From contig JBJOIT010000002.1 of the NCBI GenBank assembly GCA_046046915.1, positions 62,001-126,000 on the forward strand: a stretch of DNA of 64,000 nucleotides, read 5' to 3'. The notes under the pieces are model-generated. The model saw only the letters and a program-made list of their open reading frames with translations, searched no databases and was not told the origin of the DNA. The stretch is from JBEEJZ01 sp046046915. GTDB lineage: Bacteria; Pseudomonadota; Gammaproteobacteria; Burkholderiales; Burkholderiaceae_C. Shown one piece after another: positions 16,902 to 27,499 of this stretch (within the stretch, counting starts at the first letter, position 1; every line of letters begins with the position of its first letter). A program made the position numbers and the translations under genes.

Positions 16902-18194
16902 TCATGCCATTGCGTCCAGGCTAGCGGACAAGATGGCCATGCCTTCGTCCAGTACCGCATCGCTGGCTGTCAGTGGCACCAGGATACGGATCACGTTGCC
17001 ATAGGTCCCGCAGGTCAGCAAGATCAGGCCCCGTGCCGCAGCGTCGTTGGCAATGCGCTTGGCTAGGTCGGCATCCGGCTGTCGGATGTCCCCATTCTTG
17101 AACAGCTCGATGGCTACCATGGCGCCCAGGCCTCGCACATCGCCAATGCAGTGGTGGCGTTGCGCCAGCGTACGAAGACTATGGGTGAGACGCTGGCCCA
17201 CATCGATGCTGCGTTGCAGGAGGTTTTCTTTGTCAAACACCTCCATGACGGCCAGTGCGGCTGCGCAGGCCATCGGACTGCCGGCATAAGTGCCGCCCAG
17301 GCCGCCAGGCGCCGGCGCATCCATGACTTCGGCGCGTCCCACCACCGCAGAGATCGGAAATCCACCCGCCATGGACTTGGCCATGGTGATCATGTCGGGT
17401 GCAACGCCGCTTTGCTCGACCGCAAACCAGGTGCCAGTGCGTCCAGCGCCTGTTTGCACCTCATCTGCAATCATCAGAATGCCGTGGGCATCGCACAGTG
17501 CGCGCAGCCGCTGCAGCAGTTCAGGCGGCGCCACGTTGAAGCCGCCTTCCCCCTGAACGGGTTCAATGATGATGGCGGCCACGCGGCTGGCCTCAATGTC
17601 GTTCTTGAAGATCGCTTCGATCGAGGCCATGGCGTCGTCGACGCTCACACCGTGCAGCGCGCTGGGGAAGGTGGCATGAAAAACTTCAGCAGGAAAGGGG
17701 CCAAAACCGGTTTTGTAGGGGGCGACCTTGCCAGTCATGGCCAGGGTCATCAGCGTGCGGCCGTGGTAGCCGCCGGCAAAACAGATCACCCCGGAGCGGC
17801 CGGTAGCGGCGCGGGCGATCTTGATGGCGTTTTCTACGGCTTCGGCCCCGGTGGTCAAAAACAGTGTTTTCTTGGCAAAGTCACCTGGCGCCTTGGCATT
17901 GATGCGCTCTGCCAACTCAACGTAAGGCTCGTAGGCCAGCACCTGAAAGCATGTATGGGTGTAATGGTCTAGCTGGTCCTTGACCGCCTGGATCACGGTG
18001 GGGTGACGGTGGCCGGTGTTCAACACGGCAATGCCGCCGGCGAAGTCGATGTAACGACGGCCCTCGGCATCCCAGATTTCCGCGTTTTCACCTTTGGCAA
18101 TGAAGATCGGGTGACTGTGGCCCACGCCGCGTGGGATGGCTGCCTGGCGACGGGCAAACAGGGCGGCGTTGGTCAGGTGCGGTTCGCGTTGCAT
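16902..18194 (-). CDS. gabT: 4-aminobutyrate--2-oxoglutarate transaminase
   Basis: A 430-residue class III PLP aminotransferase converting GABA and 2-oxoglutarate to succinate semialdehyde and glutamate. FAGGIAVLNTGHRHP, GYHGRTLMTLAMTGK and the PLP-lysine segment MAKSMAGGFPISAVVG (Lys about residue 269) match GabT. IIIEPVQGEGGFNVAP is also characteristic. The start at 18194 follows GAAGGAAA; an in-frame ATG at 18347 would overrun the regulatory region. It is the first gene of the minus-strand operon and divergent from the MocR regulator. Related omega-aminotransferases have similar sequences, so the context with gabD and gbuA matters. Confidence 0.92.
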   Translation of the reverse strand: MQREPHLTNAALFARRQAAIPRGVGHSHPIFIAKGENAEIWDAEGRRYIDFAGGIAVLNTGHRHPTVIQAVKDQLDHYTHTCFQVLAYEPYVELAERINAKAPGDFAKKTLFLTTGAEAVENAIKIARAATGRSGVICFAGGYHGRTLMTLAMTGKVAPYKTGFGPFPAEVFHATFPSALHGVSVDDAMASIEAIFKNDIEASRVAAIIIEPVQGEGGFNVAPPELLQRLRALCDAHGILMIADEVQTGAGRTGTWFAVEQSGVAPDMITMAKSMAGGFPISAVVGRAEVMDAPAPGGLGGTYAGSPMACAAALAVMEVFDKENLLQRSIDVGQRLTHSLRTLAQRHHCIGDVRGLGAMVAIELFKNGDIRQPDADLAKRIANDAAARGLILLTCGTYGNVIRILVPLTASDAVLDEGMAILSASLDAMA

Positions 18195-18257
18195 GGCATT
18201 TCCTTCAGCGGGCAGTTGGCAATCCTGGCCGGGTGGGGCACCGGGGCAGGGAATGGC

Positions 18258-18350
18258 GCACTGTAGGCTGGTAAGCGGAGTGCAAACATGTACAGTTGCA
18301 CCCCGTCGCATGATGCACTGTATAGCCGTTGCGACCAGTACATACAAACC
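18258..18350. promoter_or_regulatory. gabT / MocR divergent control region with ACTGTA repeats
   Basis: The hexamer ACTGTA occurs at 18260-18265 and 18317-18322, and its complement TACAGT at 18291-18296. TGTACAGT (18289-18296) and ACTGTATA (18317-18324) form an inverted pair. A related AGTACATACA follows near 18338. The repeats lie between the two divergent starts (18194 and 18372), where a MocR/GabR-type regulator would be expected to bind. The protein-site link is inferred. Confidence 0.5.
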
Positions 18351-18371
18351 CTAAGCCTTCGTCTTTACGCC

Positions 18372-19772
18372 ATGTTTGCCCTCAATCCCCAGTCTTCAAC
18401 ACCTTTGGTCACGCAGGTGGTGGACGGCTTCAGAGGCATGGTCGACGAGGGAGCGTTGCGTGCAGGGGCCAAGTTGCCCTCGATACGTCAGTTCGCGCAC
18501 GCCCATGGGGTGAGTGTCTATACCGTCGTCGATGCCTACGATCGCCTGGTTGCACTGGGTTATTTTCAGTCGCAGGCGCATTCGGGCTTTTTTGTACGCA
18601 GTAGGCCCACAGGCGCAGTGTCTGGGGCCGGTCCCACAGGTGCATACAGCTTTGATTCGATGTGGTACTTGCGGCGTATTTTTGAAAATCGCGCGTTGCG
18701 CAGCAAGCCAGGCTGTGGTTGGCTGCCAGGCGACTGGCTGTTTGCCGACGGCGTGCGCCGCAGCATGCGCAACCTGGCGGCAGAAGACATTGATCAAGGT
18801 GGCTACGGCGAACCCAAGGGTTATTTGCCCTTGCGTCAGCTGGTGCGTGATTTGCTTGCCGAGCGTCAGGTGGTGGTGTCTGCAGACCAAGTGTTGCTGA
18901 CCCAGGGCTCCAGCCAGGCCATGGACTTGGCGGCAAGGCGCCTGGTGCGCCCAGGTGATGCGGTACTGGTGGATGAACCCGGCTATGCCAATCTGCTGTC
19001 GGCACTTCGTTTTCTGGGTGCTCAGCTGGTGGGCGCGCCGCGCACCCCCGATGGCTACGATCTGGACACGCTGGAGGCGCGTATCGTGGCGCACAGACCT
19101 AAAGTGTTTTTTACCCAACCGCGCTTGCAAAGCCCTACCGGGTCGAGCGCCAGCCTGGCGCACTTGCATCGCGTGCTGCAGTTGGCCGAAAAATATGACT
19201 TTATGGTCGTTGAAAACGACATTTACGCCGACCTTGACCCTGACACCCGGCCATCGCTGGCCAGCCTGGATCAGCTGCGCCGGGTCGTCTACATCAGCAG
19301 TTTTTCCAAGACCATATCGCCGAATCTGCGGGTGGGATACCTGGCTGCTGGGGCCGGTCTGTTTGAGGACCTCGAGCGGCTGAAAATGGTCTCAGGCCTG
19401 ACGTCTTCCGAGTTCACCGAGCGCCTGGCCTTCGGTGCCCTGACCGATGGGCGCTGGCGCAAGCACATCAAGCAGCTCAAGGAGCGGCTGGCGCAGGGGC
19501 AGCAGCAATTGGCCCAGCAACTTATTGCGCGGGGATTCACGCTTTTTGCCGAGCCCAAGGCGGGCATGTTCTTGTGGGCACGTCACCCCTCGCTTCAAAA
19601 CGGTGCTGAGCTGGCCTATAAGGCCGCCGAGCAGGACATTCTGTTAGGGCCAGGGCACCTGTTTTCGGTGGACCTGTCGCCCAGCCCCTGGTTGCGCTTC
19701 AATGTTGCCTGGGCGCAAGACGAGGCGGTGCTGCGCTTTCTGGACGCTGTAGACACGGTCAAAGCCACCTAA
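18372..19772 (+). CDS. MocR/GabR-like regulator (GntR winged helix fused to aminotransferase fold)
   Basis: A 466-residue MocR-family transcription factor. Residues about 5-75 form a GntR-type winged helix (LPSIRQFAHAHGVSVYTVVD). The remainder is a class I aminotransferase-like domain that binds PLP, with the lysine in SSFSKTISPNLRVGYLA. In Bacillus GabR the PLP domain senses GABA and the protein activates gabTD. Divergent placement from a gabT operon makes the same role likely here. The start at 18372 was chosen because the alternative at 18288 would cover the repeated operator-like motif; neither has an obvious ribosome site. alaS begins 32 bases downstream. Confidence 0.85.
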   Translation: MFALNPQSSTPLVTQVVDGFRGMVDEGALRAGAKLPSIRQFAHAHGVSVYTVVDAYDRLVALGYFQSQAHSGFFVRSRPTGAVSGAGPTGAYSFDSMWYLRRIFENRALRSKPGCGWLPGDWLFADGVRRSMRNLAAEDIDQGGYGEPKGYLPLRQLVRDLLAERQVVVSADQVLLTQGSSQAMDLAARRLVRPGDAVLVDEPGYANLLSALRFLGAQLVGAPRTPDGYDLDTLEARIVAHRPKVFFTQPRLQSPTGSSASLAHLHRVLQLAEKYDFMVVENDIYADLDPDTRPSLASLDQLRRVVYISSFSKTISPNLRVGYLAAGAGLFEDLERLKMVSGLTSSEFTERLAFGALTDGRWRKHIKQLKERLAQGQQQLAQQLIARGFTLFAEPKAGMFLWARHPSLQNGAELAYKAAEQDILLGPGHLFSVDLSPSPWLRFNVAWAQDEAVLRFLDAVDTVKAT

Positions 19773-19804
19773 AATTGCCGGCTATCACAAGACTGCCCAC
19801 TGCC

Positions 19805-22429
<2,625 letters not shown>

Positions 22430-22450
22430 GCGTTTAACGCAATAGGCCGC

Positions 22451-22489
22451 AAGGCGTCTTGGCTTCGGCCGGGGCGCCTTTTTTCTTTT
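22451..22489 (+). terminator. intrinsic terminator of alaS
   Basis: A 13-base-pair stem (22451-22463 with 22468-22480, counting G-U pairs) capped by a TTCG tetraloop and followed by TTTTCTTTT. This is a textbook strong intrinsic terminator and separates alaS from the regulated boxB gene. Confidence 0.92.
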
Positions 22490-22550
22490 GCGCTCGTCAA
22501 AGTCGCCTGTGCACTGCTTTGCGAGAAGTTTGTTTTAGATCAAAGGTCTG

Positions 22551-22612
22551 TGCATAAAAGTGCATAAAAATTCACAGTCTCATTTGATGATGTGCATGAA
22601 AGTGCATTTGAG
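22551..22612 (+). promoter_or_regulatory. phased TGCA direct repeats upstream of boxB (BoxR/BzdR-type operator)
   Basis: Four direct repeats start at 22551 (TGCATAAAAG), 22561 (TGCATAAAAA), 22593 (TGCATGAAAG) and 22603 (TGCATTTGAG). Within each pair the spacing is exactly 10 bases, and the two pairs are 42 bases apart, so all lie on one face of the helix. TGCA direct repeats are the recognised element of the benzoyl-CoA-responsive repressors BzdR and BoxR in Azoarcus. The last repeat ends about 37 bases before the boxB start. No boxR gene is in the window. Confidence 0.65.
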
Positions 22613-22648
22613 CAATGGTGAATTTTTAACCCACACGGAGACCTACCC

Positions 22649-24127
22649 ATGAGTGAAACTGCAGAAGCCATCCGCGGCGATGCCTTTGTCGAAGTCAGCT
22701 ACGACGATGCGATTCCCAACAACGTGAACCTGTCGGAAGACCGCCAGCTGCTGCGCGCCCTGGAGTCCTGGCACCCTGAGTACCTGGAATGGTGGAAGGA
22801 AATGGGTCCCGAGGGCTTTCAGAACGCAGATGTGTACCTGCGTACGGCCGTGGGCGTGGACCCCAGCGGCTGGGCCAAGTTTGGCCATGTGAAGATGCCC
22901 GACTACCGCTGGGGTATCTTGTTGGCACCCAAAGAAGAAGGCCGCACCATTCCCTGTGGCCGCCACAAGGGCGAGCCTGCCTGGCAAGAAGTGCCCGGCG
23001 AATACCGCGCCCTGTTGCGCAAGCTGATCGTGGTGCAGGGCGACACCGAGCCGGCATCGGTGGAGCAGCAGCGTTGGCTCGGGGCCACGGCACCTTCGCT
23101 ATATGACATGCGCAACCTATTTCAGGTGAACGTTGAAGAAGGCCGCCATCTATGGGCCATGGTGTACCTGCTGGTCAAGTACTTTGGCAAAGATGGCCGC
23201 GAAGAAGCCCAGGCCCTGCTGGAGCGCCGTTCAGGGCACGAGGACACGCCACGCATTCTGGGCGCCTTCAACGAGCATACGCCGGACTGGCTGTCGTTCT
23301 TCATGTTCACCTACTTCACCGACCGTGACGGCAAGATGCAACTGGCCGCGCTGGCGCAGTCGGGTTTCGATCCCTTGTCACGCTCATGCCGTTTCATGCT
23401 GACCGAAGAGGCGCACCACCTGTTTGTGGGCGAGACTGGCGTGGGCCGCACGATCGAGGCCACCTGCAACGCCATGAAGGCTGCTGGCATCACCGACCCC
23501 TACGACACGGCGCGCATCCGTGCCCTGGGCGTCGTGGATTTGCCCACGCTGCAGAAGAAGGCCAACTTTCACATGTCCGTGACACGCGACCTGTTTGGGT
23601 CCGAGGTCTCGTCCAATGCGGCCGATGCCTTTAGCTCGGGTCTCAAAGGTCGTTTCAATGAAACCGGCCTTCAGGACGACCATCAGCTGGAAAACAGCAC
23701 CTATGACGTGCTCTGCGTGAAAGACGGTCAGTTCTTCACCGAACAAGTGCCGGCTCTGCGCGCCATCAACGCGCGCCTGCTGGACGACTACATCGCCGAC
23801 TGCCAGGGCGGCATCGATCGCTGGAACAAGGTGATCGAGAAGTCGGGCATCAACTTCCGGTTCAGCCAGCCCCACAAGGGCTTTAACCGCAAAATCGGTG
23901 AATTCGGCAAGACCCGCATCAGCCCGGACGGCCGCATCGTCAGCCAGGCCGAGTGGGATGCCAACGTGGGTGACTGGCTGGTGGACGACGCCGACCACGC
24001 TTTCATCCAGTCGCTGATGAAACCTTGTTTTGAGCCCGGCAAGTATGCTGCCTGGATCGCGCCACCCCGTGTGGGCATTAACAACCAGCCGGTGGACTTC
24101 GAGTACGTGCGCATCGAGCACTCTTGA
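22649..24127 (+). CDS. boxB: benzoyl-CoA 2,3-epoxidase, oxygenase subunit BoxB
   Basis: A 492-residue class I diiron oxygenase that epoxidises benzoyl-CoA in the aerobic CoA-dependent (box) benzoate pathway. It uses electrons from the reductase BoxA. Two ExxH motifs typical of the diiron centre are visible: EEGRH (Glu164, His167) and LTEEAHHLF (about 253-257). The sequence matches BoxB throughout, for example NVNLSEDRQLLRALESWHPE and DYRWGILLAPKEEGRTIPCG. The start follows CGGAG at 22636-22640. Neither boxA, boxC, boxD nor a benzoate-CoA ligase is adjacent, which is unusual because boxABC normally cluster. It may be a second copy or a displaced single copy; the window cannot tell. Confidence 0.93.
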   Translation: MSETAEAIRGDAFVEVSYDDAIPNNVNLSEDRQLLRALESWHPEYLEWWKEMGPEGFQNADVYLRTAVGVDPSGWAKFGHVKMPDYRWGILLAPKEEGRTIPCGRHKGEPAWQEVPGEYRALLRKLIVVQGDTEPASVEQQRWLGATAPSLYDMRNLFQVNVEEGRHLWAMVYLLVKYFGKDGREEAQALLERRSGHEDTPRILGAFNEHTPDWLSFFMFTYFTDRDGKMQLAALAQSGFDPLSRSCRFMLTEEAHHLFVGETGVGRTIEATCNAMKAAGITDPYDTARIRALGVVDLPTLQKKANFHMSVTRDLFGSEVSSNAADAFSSGLKGRFNETGLQDDHQLENSTYDVLCVKDGQFFTEQVPALRAINARLLDDYIADCQGGIDRWNKVIEKSGINFRFSQPHKGFNRKIGEFGKTRISPDGRIVSQAEWDANVGDWLVDDADHAFIQSLMKPCFEPGKYAAWIAPPRVGINNQPVDFEYVRIEHS

Positions 24128-24201
24128 TTGGCGAGTGACGGAGACCGGCCCACAGAGGCCGGTCATTTGGCGGATAGGTCAGAGCTGCGTAATGCCCTCC
24201 A

Positions 24202-24386
24202 TCAGACCTGCCCGCCCACTCCTTTGAACTTTTCCACAAACGCCTCAATTTTCTGAAAGACGGTTTGCTTCTTCTTCAGATACTGCGGGTTCAAGGGGCT
24301 CAGCTGTCTTTGACTTGCCAATCTTTGGTGTACTGGTCCAAAACAATGAAGTTTTTGGACTCCGCAATGGTTTTGTAGTCGATCAC
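24202..24386 (-). pseudogene. hsdR remnant (type I restriction subunit, ends only)
   Basis: Two small pieces of a type I restriction subunit are readable on the minus strand. From a GTG at 24386 the frame gives IDYKTIAESKNFIVLDQY followed by TKDWQVKDS and a stop (24300-24302); this matches the conserved HsdR N-terminus as I recall it. In a second frame, 24306-24202 encodes LSPLNPQYLKKKQTVFQKIE and then AFVEKFKGVGGQV, plausibly the HsdR C-terminal tail. A full hsdR is about 3 kb, so roughly 95 percent is gone and the pieces are out of frame. The position after the Bro-N gene and the hsdM'-'hsdS fusion fits an hsd locus. The C-terminal assignment is the less certain part. Confidence 0.6.
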
Positions 24387-24403
24387 TCCCTGGCGCTCCC
24401 CAT

Positions 24404-25255
24404 TTATTTTTTGCTCCTGTCTTGACTGATCTGCCGCAGCTGCTTGGCGTTTTGCGGGCTCACCAGCTTTTTGCCCGTTTCGGCCTCCAACTTGAGCCGA
24501 GCCTGCCTGGCCACGCCGCCGCCGCGCTTGGCCACGGATTCGTGCTCGTCCAACGTTTGCGGCTGAGCGGCTTCAGAAATTTCTTTGGTTGACAGCTCGG
24601 CCAGCATGCTCATGATCAACTCTTTGTTGGTCATGTTGTCGCGCAGGTTTTCCTTCTTCAAGCCCTTGTGCTGCTTGTATTCCTTGGCGGTTTTGTCGGC
24701 CCAGGTTTTGTAGATTACGTCGGTCAAAAAGGCGAATTGCGGGCCTTCTTGCAAGCCGTGCTTTTTCCACTCGTCGGTCAACTCTTTGCGAATCTCTATG
24801 CTCTTGAGCCGCTGGTTGATCCAGTTGTCTGAGTAGCCCAGGCGTTTGTAGTCACGCATGGCCTGCTCGATGCTGAGTTCGGGGTCTTGCAGCTGGTCCA
24901 GGCGCTGGCTGCCCACCTCGGCCAGCCACAGCTTGAAAGGTTCGGCCCGCTTGCTGGGGATGGACTGGATGAGCCGCAAGATTTGCTCGGTGTCCGCTAC
25001 ATCGGTCAGGTATTTTTTGCCGTCGGCGGCGGGCAATTTCAGTTGGTTAGTGGCACTAACCAACTGACTGCCTTCGGCGATCAGCTTGTTCTTCAGCCAT
25101 TTCCAGTAGTTGCGCACCTTTTTGTAGTCGGGCTGGTCGGTCAGCACGGCCACCACATCCAGCACCGAAAACCACCATTTTTCCGCCTCGGCATCCCACT
25201 CGCTGCGAATCTGCTGCGACTCGAACAGTTTGACTTTACTGTCCGAATCGCTCAT
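24404..25255 (-). CDS. Bro-N domain protein (DinD/RloA-like), type I R-M associated
   Basis: A 283-residue protein with an N-terminal Bro-N/antirepressor-like domain (about residues 8-115; WWFSVLDVVAVLTDQPDYKK and YWKWLKNKL). The C-terminal half resembles the DinD/RloA group often found inside type I restriction-modification loci (GYSDNWINQRLKSIEIRKEL, then a late ARLKLEAETGKKLVSPQNAK). The start overlaps the stop of the hsdM'-'hsdS fusion (ATGA), so it was probably the next gene of an hsd operon. It is the only intact frame in the locus. Function is unproven; DNA binding or a DNA-damage response is suggested by family only. Confidence 0.75.
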   Translation of the reverse strand: MSDSDSKVKLFESQQIRSEWDAEAEKWWFSVLDVVAVLTDQPDYKKVRNYWKWLKNKLIAEGSQLVSATNQLKLPAADGKKYLTDVADTEQILRLIQSIPSKRAEPFKLWLAEVGSQRLDQLQDPELSIEQAMRDYKRLGYSDNWINQRLKSIEIRKELTDEWKKHGLQEGPQFAFLTDVIYKTWADKTAKEYKQHKGLKKENLRDNMTNKELIMSMLAELSTKEISEAAQPQTLDEHESVAKRGGGVARQARLKLEAETGKKLVSPQNAKQLRQISQDRSKK

Positions 25256-25680
25256 GCCACCACCTCCTGCGGTTTGGAAAAGCTCAATAGCAAATCTTGG
25301 TAATGCGCGTATTGTTTTTGCCGCAACTCAATTTCGCGGGGCAAGCCTTCGGTGATGGAGTCGGTCAGCGCATCGAATTTGTCGAGGATGGCCGTGGCGA
25401 CGACCTGCGCAAACAGCTGACTGGGGCAGATGAAGTAACCCTTGGTTTTGATGGCGTCGTCCCGGATTTCGGGCGTGATGACCACGTCGTTGAGCACGGC
25501 GTAATCGATGCTGTCGTCACCGCCTTCGATGTAGGCCGCAAAGTTCTCGCTGATGAAGCGGTAGAACAAGGTGCCCAGCACGTATTGCTTGAAGTCCCAG
25601 CCATCGACGGCGCCACGGACATCATTGGCAATTTTCCAGATCTTGCTTTGCAGTTCTGCGCGTTGTTGTTGGCTGGTCAT
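25252..25680 (-). pseudogene. hsdM'-'hsdS in-frame deletion fusion (type I R-M remnant)
   Basis: A 142-residue open frame that joins two different genes. Residues 1 to about 95 are the N-terminal helical domain of HsdM (QSKIWKIANDVRGAVDGWDF, GTLFYRFISENFAAYIEGG, KGYFICPSQLF). From about residue 97 the sequence becomes the last helix of an HsdS specificity subunit (ILDKFDALTDSITEGLPREI, then RQKQYAHYQDLLLSF). The SAM-binding and NPPF catalytic parts of HsdM and both recognition domains of HsdS are missing. An internal deletion of roughly 2.5 kb is the simplest cause. The product cannot methylate DNA. The frame is open, so a small protein may still be made. Confidence 0.78.
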
Positions 25681-25749
25681 GTTTTTGTTCCTGTTTCTGT
25701 AGCTTGTTGGTGATCAACGCAGAGCCTGCAATCTATCAGTTTGATAGGC

Positions 25750-26667
25750 TCAGGCGCTCAGGCGCAGCGAGCGTTGACTGCGCCAGCGGTGCGGCTCGCC
25801 CGTTATCGGGTCAGTGAACGCGATGTGGCGTGCCAGCAGCTGCAGCGGGCAGCTGAAATCTTCTGCCTCATCGGGGCCGCGCAGCACCGTGGGGTAGAAC
25901 TGGTCGCCTTCGATGGGGGTACCTAGGGACGTCATGTGGACCCGAAGTTGGTGGCGTCTACCGGTCACGGGGCTCAGCTGGTAAAGGGCGTGATCCCCTG
26001 CCAGGCGCAGCAGGTCAATATGCGTTTCGCTGTTGGGCTCGCCGGGAACCTCACGCATGCGAAAGAACTGCTCGTCTTCTTCAATGCGGCTGCAGTGCAC
26101 GCGGGGAAAGTGGCTGTCGCGCGGGATGGCTGCCACGGCTTCGTAGATTTTGTGCACCTGTCGGTCTCTGAACAGCGCCTGATAGGCCGAGCGATCCTGG
26201 GGGTGCTTGCTGAACAGCACCAGTCCGGCGGTTTCACGGTCGATCCGGTGCAGGGGCGAGAGCTCGGCGCAACCGGTGCGGCGCTTGAGCCGGACCAGCA
26301 GGCTTTGTTGCACGTATTTGCCCGTGGGGGTCACAGGCATGAAATGCGGCTTGTCTGCAACCAGCAGATGCTCGTTCTCGAATAGGACGGTTTCGTCCTC
26401 TGGCAGTTCGGGCTCCTGGCGCAGGTTGCGGTAGTAGTAAAGCCGTTGCCCGGGGGCGTAGACCTGCTCTGGTCGCACGGCTCTGCCGTCTTCGTGCAGC
26501 ACTTGCCCCATGGCGATACGCTCGGCCCATTCGGATCGGGACACCACCGGGAGCCGCTCGGCCAAAAAGTCCAACAGGGTGGGCCATGGTCCCACAGGAA
26601 GGGCCACCATGCTGGGACTCACCCCGTTCAGCGTGGCGATGCCAGGGTTGCGCGGCGGCCTGGCCAT
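25750..26667 (-). CDS. RluA-family RNA pseudouridine synthase
   Basis: A 305-residue pseudouridine synthase. The catalytic motif LHRIDRETAGLVLFSK contains the invariant aspartate, and TGRRHQLRVHMTSLGTPIEG is the second family signature. The target (23S rRNA or tRNA position) is not determinable; the protein lacks an obvious S4 domain at the N-terminus, although residues 20-95 (LDFLAERLPVVSRSEWAERI) form a related helical element. The start at 26667 lies 16 bases after the trmB stop, making a two-gene minus-strand unit. A longer in-frame start would overlap trmB. The hsd remnant lies immediately downstream. Confidence 0.88.
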   Translation of the reverse strand: MARPPRNPGIATLNGVSPSMVALPVGPWPTLLDFLAERLPVVSRSEWAERIAMGQVLHEDGRAVRPEQVYAPGQRLYYYRNLRQEPELPEDETVLFENEHLLVADKPHFMPVTPTGKYVQQSLLVRLKRRTGCAELSPLHRIDRETAGLVLFSKHPQDRSAYQALFRDRQVHKIYEAVAAIPRDSHFPRVHCSRIEEDEQFFRMREVPGEPNSETHIDLLRLAGDHALYQLSPVTGRRHQLRVHMTSLGTPIEGDQFYPTVLRGPDEAEDFSCPLQLLARHIAFTDPITGEPHRWRSQRSLRLSA

Positions 26668-26683
26668 GCGAACGCTGGGTAGG

Positions 26684-27424
26684 TTAGACCCGCTTGAACA
26701 CCAGATCCCACACACCATGGCCAAGCTTGAGGCCCCGGTTTTCAAACTTGGTGAGGGGGCGGTAATCGGGTTTGGCGGCGTAGCCGTCGGCGGTGCTGGC
26801 GCTGTTGGCCAGCAGCGGCTCTGCACCGATGACTTGCATCATCTGCTGCGCATAGGGTTGCCAATCGGTGGCGCAATGTAGGTAGCCACCTACTTTCAGG
26901 CGCGACGCCAACTTGGCCACCAGAGGGCCTTGAATCAGACGGCGCTTGTTGTGTTTTTTCTTGTGCCAGGGATCGGGAAAAAAGATATGGATGCCATCCA
27001 GGCTGTGCTCGGGCAGCATGTGGTCCAGTACCTCGACCGCGTCGTGGCGCAGGATGCGGATGTTGTGCAAATCTTGATCACCGATGCGCTTGAGCAGAGC
27101 GCCCACGCCGGGCTCGTGCACCTCGCAGCACAGAAAGTTGTCCTCCGGGCGCACCTTCGCAATGTGTGCCGTGGCTTCACCCATGCCAAAGCCAATTTCC
27201 AGAATCAGGGGCGCACTGCGACCAAACGCAGCTGTCGCATCAAGTGCGATGGGTGCGTAAGTCAACAGGTTGCTTGGGCCAAACTGTTCGTAGGCCTTGG
27301 CCTGGCCTGTGGTGGTGCGTCCAGCCCGTAACACATAGCTTTTGATGGTGCGCATGAAAGGCACGTCAGACGGTATGGCGTCAGCTTCGGGGAGTGGGGA
27401 AGAAGGCAGTTGGGGATCGGTCAT
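26684..27424 (-). CDS. trmB: tRNA (guanine-N7)-methyltransferase
   Basis: A 246-residue class I SAM methyltransferase forming m7G46 in tRNA. ILEIGFGMGEATAHIA is the SAM-binding motif, and IFFPDPWHKKKHNKRRL is the diagnostic TrmB signature. The start at 27424 (MTDPQLPSS) is preferred; the frame continues upstream to 27499 without family similarity. It precedes the pseudouridine synthase in a small RNA-modification operon. Confidence 0.95.
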   Translation of the reverse strand: MTDPQLPSSPLPEADAIPSDVPFMRTIKSYVLRAGRTTTGQAKAYEQFGPSNLLTYAPIALDATAAFGRSAPLILEIGFGMGEATAHIAKVRPEDNFLCCEVHEPGVGALLKRIGDQDLHNIRILRHDAVEVLDHMLPEHSLDGIHIFFPDPWHKKKHNKRRLIQGPLVAKLASRLKVGGYLHCATDWQPYAQQMMQVIGAEPLLANSASTADGYAAKPDYRPLTKFENRGLKLGHGVWDLVFKRV

Positions 27425-27499
27425 GCGCGGTGGGCCAGGGAGTTGGGCGCAAATTGTAGGGTGGCCATCCGGCGGGCCCTGAACTGGGGTTGGCCTCAC

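Noticed and set aside
24404..25680. Phage origin of the Bro-N gene
   Set aside because: Bro-N domains occur in phage antirepressors, but the adjoining hsd fragments and ATGA coupling show a restriction-modification context; no phage structural or integrase genes are near.
25733..25747. CTATCA-GTT-TGATAG hairpin after the pseudouridine synthase as a terminator
   Set aside because: The stem is only six pairs and no T-run follows on either strand.
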